A stretch of DNA of 59,401 nt from Symbiodinium natans (lineage: Eukaryota; Sar; Dinophyceae; Suessiales; Symbiodiniaceae), in contig CAJNDS010002372.1 in assembly GCA_905221605.1 (NCBI GenBank), forward strand, positions 404,712 to 464,112, read 5' to 3'. The notes beneath the pieces are model-generated. The model saw only the letters and a list, made by a program, of their open reading frames with translations, was not told where the DNA came from and made no database searches. Made by a program: the position numbers and the translations under genes. Within the stretch, counting starts at the first letter, position 1; the number at the start of each line of letters is the position of its first letter. Shown piece after piece: positions 12,101-24,100 of the stretch.

Positions 12101-15100
12101 CAAAAATCCCATGCTCTTCGGGGTGAGTTTCAGGTTTAGGGCTTGACAGCTGCGCCACTGCAGCCCCAGTCACGGAATCACTAAACCCTGATCCCGAAGG
12201 TCTATGTCCTTAAGCCAAAACTCCTGTACCCCATCAACCCTAAACCCTGCAAGCCCCCAAAAGGTCTTCAACCTGGCAGGTACTGCAACAAACTCGTACA
12301 CTGGACGGAGATCATGATCTTGGCGCTCCAAACCATATAAGTTGTAGGTCTTAAAATTCGCATGCCCAGATCCCAAGCCCACATTGAGATCTGGTTTGGC
12401 TGGAGTGCAGCCAGTCAAGATTCGCATCCAGAATCATCTAAACTCTAGGAGAGTCCCCCTAATCTCTCTGAGCTCTCAGGGTCTCATTGTCCCAAGTCAG
12501 TGAATCCCAGATTGCTTAAAAGTTTCCGGTTTCCTGGCTTAACCTTCCGGGCTTCAGGGTTTTAGGTTTCAAGCTTACAACCTACTCGATGTTGGACAGA
12601 TTTTATTTAATCTGGAGGAGACTAAATATGGGGAAGCATCATTTCCTCCATACTTAATAGCAGAGCTTCAAGACTTCAAGTTTAGGGCTTCAAGGCGTGC
12701 ACGGTTCCTGCATCCCACACCCTGCAATCTCATTCTCTGGAGGAGACGACGTTTGTGTCCGGCGCCTTTGTGGGAGCTTTGGTAGGTTCCCTGACTGCTG
12801 GCCAGGGCTTAGGGGTTTAGGGGTTTGGGGGTTTGGGGGTTTGGGGGTTTGGGGGTTTGGGGTTTAGGGTTTTTGAGGTTTAGGGTTTTTGAGGTTTAGG
12901 GTTTTTAAGGCTTAGGGTTTTTAAGGCTTAGGGTTTTTAAGGCTTAGGGCCTAGGGCTTAGGGCTTCGGGCTTAGGGCTTAGGGCTTCTGCCATTAAGTC
13001 GCATGTGTAGGGCCTAGTCAAACCCACTCCCTAAGTAAACCCTAACTAAGCCCGATAAGCTTGCATCTTGTTTTTTTTGCTGTGAGGCTTGGCTGGAAGC
13101 TAGAAAATGCGTTTTTGAACCGTTTGGGAACCTTCTGGACTTCGTTGGGAATCGAGGCCCAACCGCGAATTTTGGAGCCCGTTTTGGACCCTTTTTGGAA
13201 TCCGTTTTTGCGGTTTATGGCATAAAGTGTTAAAACCCTACAAACCCAAATTCAGCTCGAATTACCGTGACCAACCCCAAGCCTAAACGGTAGCCCCCTC
13301 CCCTCCCCTCCCCTTCCCTCCCTCCCCCCCCCCCCACCACCCCCTCGTGAGCCTTCTATGAGCCCGACAGTGTGAACCACATAGACGGATGTGGCCTCTA
13401 GGCTTCGGGATTTGATGCAGTTGTTGAAGGTTTGGGTTTTCTTGCTTTTGAGCTGCGGGGTTGACGTAGGGATAGGGTTTTAGCATGCAGGGCTTGCGAG
13501 CTTTAGGGTTTCTGGTGGCAGTGGTAGAGAGCTTCAGAGTTGAGTGTTTGACATGTCTTCGGGTTTAGGGATACAGGGCTCTAGAGTTTAGGGCTGATGA
13601 GGCTTCGGGTTTTTGAGGTTTAGTGGTTTTTGAGGTTTTGGGTTTATGAGTTCTTGGCTTCCTCCGCAAGTCGCGAGTCTTGAGGACAGCACTTCCTTCG
13701 GCTCAAAGGGGGGTGGTGCCTCGTCTGCAACGGAGAGTCGTGTTTGGGGTTTACGGGCTAATGGGGCCTATGAGATTTAGTTTCTACTGTGTAGGTGTCA
13801 GGGTTCAGGGTTTGTAGGGCTGTGGTAAACCCTACCAAGCATAAAGGGTCCAGGGTTTACTCGCGATGACTGAGGCCCGGAATCACCACAAAATAGCCAC
13901 TTTAGGATGAGTAAACCCTGCACCTTAAGAAATAAGCATGCCCATCTCACAATGAAAGCACATTTCCCCTTTCCTGGGGCATAGGCCTCGCCAGGGTTGA
14001 GGCCTGAAACCCGGCAAGACCCAACCCCAGCATTTGACGGCTCCAAGTGGGATTTCGGGTTGCCTCGGGCTTGAAGCGTGGGTTCAAATAGGGTTCCTTG
14101 GCAGAGGAGGTAGGGCGGCCTTAGCCATGACCTCCTTAGCGCATTAAATCAGAAAAAGAACACGCTTGCAACCCTTGAAAACCCTCAAAGCTTTCGCGAG
14201 AGAGAAGGCGCACGACCTGGGGCCTCGCGTCACCGTTGGGCCTGCTGGCGGTCCTGACCATGCTTTTTGGCAGAGGGGAGGGAGGTGTAGGCGAGTTTTG
14301 AGGGTTTATGAGGAGTTTGTTTGTACGTTTTTATGGGGCCGCTGCGATTGTTCATTCCCGATATTATAGGGTTCAGGATGCCAGAAAGGGCGTATCGTGT
14401 GGATCAGCCACTCAGGTGGGGGTAGTTAGAGGCAGTTGTATTGGGATCCTCCTGCAACCGCCTCAAGATCAGTTCAGGTTCAGAGTCCCAACAGCCCTAA
14501 GCAGCGCCCCCAAAACCCTAAACCCCAACCATTCCAAAGGTCGCTCCGTTTACGAATAATATACTTCTTCCCCTAATCCGGGACCTCCAGCCACAGATCC
14601 GCAAGTTTACATACTTGGACCCCCCCTGCTGAGCCCAGGCCCCTGCTTGGGGGCTTCTGAGGTTTGGGATCCACGGTTCTGGGTATCATGATCGACAACC
14701 TAAAGCCCTACGCAACCTTTCAAGCCCAAACCCCGATTATATCCCCCCCTATAGACCCCTAAGAGCCAGAGCTGAGGCTACGAATGCCGGACACCCCCCG
14801 GTAAGGGCCTCAGGGGAGCTCGGGGAGCTCGGGGAGCTCACATGGACTTTGCTTCAGGTTTGCGGGGGGTTTTGAGCTGCGTCCCGACGATGCTTTTGGG
14901 GGGGCTGATGCTGTAGAATTGGGCGGCTTTAGGGTGCAGTTCGAGTTTAGTGTGGAGTTGAGACGAAGGGGTGCGGGGGGGGGAGGGGGGCAGCTTGGGT
15001 GGCGTATTGCTGCCGAGGTGCTAAAAGCCCTACGGCAAGCATTTTCCGCCCTTCTGTAATCCGAAAAACTCTCCAAACCCTATACTATATCAACCGCTGT

Positions 15101-18100
15101 AAACCCTAAACGCTAAAAGCCCTCGAAGCCCCGTAAGCTTTAGACCGCAAACACCTCAAGCCACAAACCCTAAACCCTAGAAACTCCGAACCCTCGACCC
15201 CGTCAGGTCTATCTACCGCCGCGCCGCCCGGACGGCCAACGAGCAGCGGTCCGAGTCGCCAGAGGTTCTATCCTCAGCCCGTAAGCCCAAGAGTTGTTGG
15301 GTTTTGGTTTTTTTTTTAATGTAGGGTTAAAGGTTGAGGGCTAAGGGTTTAGCGTAAGGCATAGTATTTAACAAGGGCTTTTTAGGGCTCTATAGGCCCT
15401 CATCTTGCCATGCTTTTTTTCGATGAAGGATGGGGAGTTCTTAGGGCCATCCGAGAGTGAGGGGAGTGGTCTGGGGACGCGAATGGCATAGACCGCAGCA
15501 GCTTTGCTGCGGTCGTTTCGCGGGCAGTCCTCTAAACGCATTGTCCCTTTGGGGACATCCTAAATACATTGTTCCGTATTATCATCGCGGGGAACCCCAG
15601 AAGGGTCCAAAGTGATCCTTAACCTCCCACAGAGACAGAGAGACAGAGAGAGAGATGACCCGATTGTGAAGGCTGCCCAGCGCCGTCTCATGGCAGTGCT
15701 CGAGGCGAGAGTGTTGGGCTTTAGTAGGCCTTTGGTTCAGGGTTTTGGGGGTGTGGGAACCTAAGCCTTGCACCCTAACCCAAAACTCTAAACTTCCCTA
15801 AGCCCTTTAAAAGGGGCTGGGGACTCATGGTCGCAGGTTCGACAGTTCCCCTCCTCGCGATGTTTAGCCCCCTGGTTAAGGTAGAATTGAGGTTGGGTGG
15901 CAGGTGGGGGGGACTGATATTCAGGGGGAGAGGGCTGGCTTTGGATTTTATGCTTTCGGACCTGCGCGGTTGCACATCCTGCCGGGGCCATGCAGGTGTC
16001 TCATTCCCTCCTTCCCCACCAAAGGTTCAGGGCAGATGAGGACTCAGGGCTTTTTGCCCAAATCCTAAACCCAGCCGCCACAGAACAGCACCAACGTGCT
16101 CGCAGGCAGCACGGCGGGACGCACTCAGCCACTCGGGCGGCGACACAAGTGCGAGGGGCCCTCTCTAGGTTAGGCTGTTGCGGGCGGTCTTTCTTCTATA
16201 GATCTTCGTATTGTTTACATGGAACGGGTTACTATCGGCCCATCAAAACTCTAAGTTTATTGGGGTGGCCTCCAAACCCCTAATCTCCTCAACGCCAAAC
16301 CCTAACCGAACAGGCCTCAAACGATCATGGCTCGAAAGTCAATCCTAAGGGATATCTTTGACTCCTGAACCCTGATTGAAGCCTCGTAATTGGGGGGTTG
16401 CTCCAAATTAGTTTTCTTTGTTTTGGGTTTAGGGTTGAGGGTTCTTTTGGAGTGACAGATACCTGTTTCGCCGGCCGTCTGGAACACACACCCCTCCCGA
16501 TCCCAACCAGCCCTAAGCCGCCGAAACCTACGAACTCATCTGGACAGACACTGACCGCCCGCCTTAGGTACCATGTGCCAGATCCGTGGGCTGGAGTTCG
16601 CAGATGCGGCGATGCTGCAGGATCCATCTGCGGCAGCCCTAAACCGAAAAGAAGCCCTGAAAGCAGCCTTGGCGTTCTAACAGGTTGTCGACATTTGAGC
16701 TATAGATCGCCGAATCGAATGTTGGATGCTTCAGGTTATTGCAGGGGAAGATGAGCTGTACCTGCGATTGAAACAAAGGGATCGCGTTGTTTTGGCTGGT
16801 ATGCAAGCAGCCCTGACCGGGGGGGGGGAGGGGTATGGTTCGGCAGCTTTTGGGCTTCGTGACTCGTGGCACAGGAGCTGGATGGCATCGAGCGGACGTT
16901 GCTCGGCGTCAAGTTCGGGATTCAGGGTTTATCGTCTAGCGTTTCGGGTTGTGGGGTTTGGGGTTCAGGGGGCTTAGGGAATGGGACTGTTTGTGTTGGG
17001 GGGGAGGGGGGGGGGGGATGGATAGGGCGCAGCGGATGTTTGGATGTTTTGCAGCCAACAGGGTTCAGGGTGTTTGGAGGTTCCGGTCAGGGACTTTGGC
17101 TGCTTTGCAGCCTGTACGTTAGAGTCGTCTGGAGCTGGCAGCTCTAGAGTTGAAGGGGTAAACCCTAAACCCTAAACCCTAAACCCTAAACCCTAAACCC
17201 TAAACCCTAAACCCTAAACCCTAAACCCTAAACCCTAAACCCTAAACCGTGGTTCAGTGAGGAGCGAGCTTTTCGAAGACACTGGGGCTTCCAGTAGCGA
17301 GCTCCTGCTTCAAGCGGTTCACACAGTGTTGTTCAGTGTTGCAGGCAGCTGGAAGTGACGACAAACCCCTTGTGTGAGGACAGTAAGGCTTTCAACGCCC
17401 TTCGCAGTTTTTTAACTTTACTTGCGCGGCCCTCCTAAACCCTCAACTGAAACCCCTGCACGCCTGAACACAAAACCCTTAAGTTGAACCCTGAAACCAA
17501 AGGAGGCCTGTGAGACCGGGCAACCTGAAAGGCGGAACTCCCAGGCACCCTGAAGCCCAACAGCCCCAAAGCCCTGAACCCTTTAACCCTTCAACCGTTC
17601 AAACTTGCCATAACCCCCGAAAGGCTAAAACCCCCAAATCCTAAACCCCTCAACGGTGGAACTTGTCAAATCCTAATCCCGAAGGCCCTGCCTTGGTAGA
17701 GCTCCCAGGTCGTTCAGGAATTTGGGCTTTTTTATGGCTTTCGGGGCTTCGGGTTTAGTTTTGGGGTTTCAGGGCTCCTAAACCCTAAACCCTAAACCCC
17801 AAACCCCAAACCCCAAACCCCAAACCCCAAACCCCAAACCCTAAACCCTAAACCCTAAACCCCCAAAGCTTTTTTCAGGTACATCTCTGAGCTGAACCTC
17901 CTCGGCCGCGCCGCATCTGCGTCGGGGTCCCCCAGCGCCGCGGGCACCCAGGAGCCATCCAAGGGAAGCTGTTTCTTTTTTTGTTGGTTTAGGGTCTAGG
18001 GCTTAGGGTTTAGGATTTAGGGTTTAAAGTTTAGGGTTTAGGGCGTCTAGGGTCTAGGGTTTAGGGCGTCTAGGGTTTAGGGTTTGGGGTTCAGGGTTTA

Positions 18101-21100
18101 GGCCGTTTAGGGTTTAGGGGTTTAGGGGTTTGAGGAATTCGGGAATACAGGGGTTCGAGGGTTGGTCTGTGAACTCGGAGTTGAAGGGGCTTTGGGCTTT
18201 ATTGGGTTTTAGGTTATGATGTGATGGGCCATAGCCCCTTACAAGTGCAAGGTATGCCTTAAGACCCTGAACCCCAAGACAGGTTGGTTTGATGATTGAA
18301 GTTTGAATGCTCTTCTTCCTGGTTCCGGGCTTCGAGGTTCAGAGTTGGGGGTTTCAGGGTCTGAGTTTGGGGTCAAGAGGTATTATACAGTTCAGGGCGT
18401 GTGGTTTCATGAGTTTGGGGTTTGGAGTTTGGGCTTCAGGGTTGAGGGTTTAGGACTTTGGGATTCGGGGGGTTCAAGGTGGAATATTTCGGGGTTCCGC
18501 CCTTGAAGAGACCAGGAGTGGTGGCAGGAGGAGCTGCCAATCTCGCAGATCTTCAAGCGCCTGGGCTTTGGGCAGTCGCCCTTGTCATCATAGGGTTTCG
18601 GTTTTTGGGAACACCCGCCAAGCTTCTCCCAGAAGTAAGGCTCATCAAGGGTAACTTCGCAAGTAAGCTTAAAGAGGGGGGCAGCGCGTGAAGTTGGGGG
18701 GTGGCTTGGGAAGTCACGTGGGTGAGAGTCTGGTTCTGGATGTGGCGGATGTCATGCCTGAAACTAGTTTAGGTTTTAGGCATTTTTTGAAATAAGGGCT
18801 CCTTTTGTGTGGCTGCCCTTTTATCCCTCAACCTCACATCCCCTGGTCGGCACATGACGGCCGTTTCCCTAAATTGGGTACCATCATTTGGGTCCTGTTC
18901 GCCTTCAAATTCAGGGTACCCAAAGCAGGCCCACGATCTAGGTTCAGCAACCAATTCAATTCCCCAAGCCCTTAGCCCGTCGCAGGTCCCCTGTGCATCT
19001 GCGCCTCCTCCTCGCCGGCTGCGCGGCCAACACGCTGCCTGCACTCTCAGGCCTCTCAACTATGCACGCCCCAATTTGTGCCTGAGCTTTCCTTTGCTAT
19101 GCATATTACCAGGGTTTGCGTCCCGTGGTGTTGTCTGCAACCGCCCTTGGTATCCTCTCAACTGGCCCCCTGAAGTGGCCTGAAGCAGAGTGGGCCGAAG
19201 GTCAGAAGCCAAAGTGACTGGTAAACAAGAAGAACGACAGCTGGAATAGCACTGTAGCAACAACATCCTCAAACCTTTTGGGAGCTAGCCGGCGGTAGAC
19301 AACCATGACTTCCATTGTGGCACTTGTCTTGTGATTTGGAGTATTCTCGTGAGAAACAGATTGAGGCGGAAATCCTACTTCCTAGAAGCCTCTGAAACAT
19401 CCTGGCAGGCTCTGAGGCCCTTCTGAACTACGCTGGGCAGCGCCTTGGCCTTATGGGGTGTTGTGACTTGGCTCTAGGCGTTAGGCGTCAGGCTGGGTTT
19501 AGGGTTCAATAGGATTCAGAGTTTAGGGTTTATGGTTTATGGTTTAGGGTTTAGAGTTTAGGGTTCAGGGTCTGGATACCTACCTGCCTTTTCAGATTTC
19601 AACCCTGATTTCAGGATGTTTCACATGGTGGGCTTCGGCTACCCGGACGCAGCTTCCTTGGCGGTGAGCTTGCGGCGCGGCAGAGACAGCCTAACCCTCG
19701 TACTGCCACTTCCGAATTGGTTTGAACTGCTCTTATTTGTTCACTCAGAAGCTCCTTGTTATTGAAGCAAGTGGGGATGGTTGAAAGGTGTAGACCCAGG
19801 GTGTCAGGGAAGCTTGGTGTTCTGATCTGTTGTTCGCACAATACTGGCAGCCCCCACAGTTCATCCCACACGTGCGCGGAAAAAACCTAAGTTCCCTGAA
19901 GCCCCGAAGTTCCCTTTCAAAGCCTGAAAACTTATGCCCTGCACTTGCGAAGACAAGCGGCGAAGTCAGCAAATCCAGGGGTAGGGTCGGTAGGGCTTGG
20001 GACGGGAGAGACCCAAAAGGCCACATGGCCTCGGATCCGTTCAAAAGACAGGGAAACAATCTGGTATGCCAAAGCTTTCGCTAGATTAGATTCCCAGATC
20101 CCCACGCCGTCTCAGATCCACCCTAGCTGCGAGGTATGGCGTCAAGCTTGTGCCTAGCTCAGCAGGGCAGTAGGGTCTGAACCCCTCCCACCCCATAACA
20201 GACAAAATGTGTGTGAGGGGCCTGGGAAGCTAGAAGCCCAAGCTTTTTCTTTCCTTGGGTCGAGTTACCAGGGATGGCCTATCTCTGTGTGTTCCTGTGT
20301 TTCGGGTGCGTTAGTAGCGAGTGGGTGCAGGGCTTCAGTGGATGAATCTTGAAGCTTGCAGCCGGGGGATGAGGAAGCAAAGGAGATGGCTGGACATTCC
20401 TCAACCACAAGAGGACTCCATTCCTTCAGACCTCGAGGGAGGGTCGATACTGTTCGGTCTGGCCCAGGCACTGACGTAACACAAGACCTGCGAGGATCCT
20501 GCAGCGCAACCCTACATGTGAGTTGCCAAGCCCTAAACGCATCAGTTCCACAACCTAAGCCCTACACCTTCTAAACCCCAAGCACCCCAAAACCTAGACA
20601 CCCTGAACCTAAGCTCCTTGAACACCCCAAACGCCAAAAACCCTCCACCCCCAACCCCCCAAAACACCCCAAAAACCGCCCCCAACCTAAGCTCCTGAGC
20701 GCTTTTTTGGTGATTAAAAACATAAGCTCTGAGTGCTTTTTTGGTGGTTCAAACCGCCCCTCTCAGGTCATGGCCTTCCCGAGCTTCCTGTGGCTCGACT
20801 CGGTGGGCCGACGTGTGCTGCTCTCCTACGGCCTCTCCGGGGTGCGGGGCTCAGGGTTCTTATGGGCTTTAGGTAGGGCTTCTAGGGCTTTCTAGGGGTT
20901 TCTAGGGGGTTTCTAGGGTTGTAGGGTTTCTAGGGCTTATGTTGCTAGAGTTTCTAGGGTTTTTAGGGTTTCTAGCGTTTCTAGGGTTTCTAGGGTTTCT
21001 AGGGTTTCTAGGGTTTCTAGGGTTTCTAGGGTTTCCAGGGTTTCTAGGGTTTCTAGGGTTTATGTTGCTTGGGTTTTTAGGGTTTAGGGTTTAGGGCCCA

Positions 21101-24100
21101 TTGAGAGGATTGTTTAGGGATTGCTTCAGGTTTGCCCCGAAGGGGGGCCAAATCTTCTGATAACCCCCCCCCCCCCCTCCAAGCTGACCCCGGACTCTAA
21201 AACCCCAAAACTTTGAATCCTACAAGTGTTTAGGCCGTAAACGCTGCAGGCTCCGAAATACTAAGCCCGACAACCAGACCCCTGCAAAATGCAAGTCATC
21301 AATCCGGAGTCCTCAACCCAAACCAGAGACCCCCAATCCTGAAACCGTGTCATGACTACGTCAACCCGAGGCTCCAAAGGCAAAACCCCAAACCCGACAC
21401 CCCCTACCCAGCCCCCCCCTCAACCCTGGCTCGTGAACCCCTAAACCCTAAACCCCCCGACCTTAAACTCCTAAACTCTGAACCCCTGAAAAACCCTAAG
21501 CCCTAAAAACCCCCCATGGGCCCTAAAATCCCCCCCCCCCCCGCCCCCCAACAACCGGAAGAGGTTACCGCGAGCTACGGTGTGGCAGCGCTGGGCCTTG
21601 GCCTTCACAGCAGGGGCCGCCCAGATTAGGGTTTAGGGTTTCAGGGTTTAGGGTTCAGGGTTTAGGGTTTAGGGTTTAGGGTTTAGGGTTTAGGGTTTAG
21701 GGTTGCTGTTGCTGCTCTGTGGGGGTGTCCTTGTGGCTTTAACCCTAAGCCTACCAGCCTAACCCCCAACACCCTACACCCTGAACCCTAAACCCCAAAC
21801 CCTAAACACAACACCCTACTTAAACCCTAAACTCTGCCAAGCCCTGAGCCCTTTGTTGGTTGTGTTCGTTTATTCTCCCCTGGTGCTTGGGACGTGCCTC
21901 CAGGCCCCACGCTGGCTGGCGTCGGCCTGATGGCCTCGCAGGTCAGCGGTTTGGGGTTTAGGGAATTATTAGGGAATTTGGGCAATTTGGGGTTAGGTCT
22001 GAGGATGGTTCAATTGCAGATGAGGGTTGTTGTTTGTCTTTTTTGGAGCCCTGTTCTGGGCATGTGGATTTGCTGCTTGGGGATGGACACCCCAGCACCA
22101 GTGGGTTCGATTGGTGGCAGGGCGGGGGGGGGGGGGCTTGGGCTTGGGGGGCCTGCGTTTCGTGTATGCCTGCAGGCCATTTACCAAGGAGCAGTCGGGC
22201 CCGTGACGTGGATCGTGTCGTCAGAGATGTATCCGTCCTCACCTGAGCTTCCAGATGTGCAGTTGCATGCTGCGAGGTCCCCCGTTTTCAAATGTTGGTG
22301 ATGAGGCTCTTGCGGCCCCAGCCGTGCTGTTGCGCAAACCCTACACTTTGCCCAAGCCTCCTGCATCCGATGCCTCGTTTCCTTTCTTCTCCAAGATGTA
22401 TGCCATGGACCTCCATCATCCTCCATACTCGCAAACCAAAATTTAGCTTGTCCACCCTATACCATGCTACGCGCGCAAACCCCTCCGACTCCGCGAGCCC
22501 CAGCTGAGGTCGGACATGCGCGCCAGAGGGTGTGCTATCGCCGCAGCCACGTTCTCCACGTTCACCCTGCTGTCCGTGCAGCAGCTGGGCAGCATTTTTG
22601 TGGATTTCGAGGGTCATAGGGTTTATAGGATTTAGGTTCGGGGTTGACGTAGGCAGCCGTGGACAAAACCTTACATAGCCCTGAACCTTAAACCAAAGAC
22701 TACACCGGAATCCCTACAACCTGCAACTCTAGAACTCTAAACCCGAAGGCTCCATCCTCAGCATCTTGCGTACCCAAAACGGGAAGCGGCCTCAGTAATC
22801 GATCTCAGGGTTTAGGGCTTAGGGGCTCGTACTTGGTAGATACACTTTCGACCTTAAATCTTTGTACTTGAGTCCTTCTCGTTCTGTCGGGGATCTCTTA
22901 TAAACGCCAACAGGTTCTCGGTCAAGCACGCGTCGAAAACTACGATGGACTTTGACCCGCCCATATGTCCTATAGAACCCTGTCCAACCCTAAACCCTGA
23001 AAGCCTAAAGCCCCACCCCCGCCTCAGGTTCCATCCGCTTCTCATCTCCAGGTGGGGGTGGGATATTACAGGGTTTAGGGTAAAGGGTTTAGGGTGTCCT
23101 TCAGCTTCAGGGAGGAGTGGAGTGTCCAAGGCAGGGGGGTAATTCTCAACTCCCTTTTTGAGTTTAAGGCTCCCTGAGCCTCGATCCCTCCAGAGATCCC
23201 GAGAGCTTCTTCAAGGGTCTGGTCACTTGCCCCGCCTTTCATAGCGCATCGGAGTGCTTGTCTAGGAAAGATGCTAGCCGAATAGGGTTCAGGGTCTAGG
23301 GCCAGGGTTTTGGGATTCACGCCCAAAGCCGTCCCACGGAGGGGCCATTTCACCGTCCTGTCCATGTACGCATTGAGCGCGCAGGCACCGCTGGGGTACG
23401 CTAAGCACTCAACGTGGTTGTGTTTGGGGGCAAGGGCTCGCAGCGTCATTGTCCAATTGTGGGTGTTTTCTCACTTGGGGAGAGTGTGTTGTTTCGTGTG
23501 CATTCTCGATTGGCAGAGGTTTTGGGTTTCTAGGTTGAGTCCGGTAGGGCTTCCAGACATGGCGGGCAATAGCAGGGCCCAGGATGCCCAGCAGTGCCCT
23601 TGATTCCCCTGGTTTGGGGTTTAGGGTTTGGGGTTTAGGGTTTAGGGTTTAGGGTTTAGGGTTTAGGGTTTAGGGAGTTTAGGGCTTAGGGTTTTTCAAC
23701 AGGAACGAGGAAAGACCTCACAAACCGCCATCTGCCTGCCAGCCTCCCGTTGCAAAAGCATGTGATGACATCATCCAGCCTGTCCAGTTCATGTGCCACC
23801 AGGATAAACCATCCTAAAATCCCATGAACCCTACACCACCCCAAATCCCATAAAACCCAACACCAGCCTAAACAACCCTAAACCCCAAACCCCCCAAAAC
23901 CAAAACCCTAAACCCCAAACCCCCAAAACCCCAAAACCCTAAAACCCTAAAACCCTAAACCCTAAACCCTAAACCCCCTAAGCCCTAAGCACTAAACCCT
24001 AAACCCTGAGTTCCTCAAGCCTGGGAACCTTGCAAGCTGCGCTGGAGGTAGCCTGGCTGCTGACGCGCGTGACGGTGCCGGAGACCAAGGGGCGAACCTT

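Noticed and set aside
12743-12781. Second sugar transporter gene beginning here (TM2-like ETTFVSGAFVGAL)
   Set aside because: It follows TM3 and TM4/5 exons and precedes TM6, so it fits TM5 of the same protein; no second set of N-terminal exons was found.
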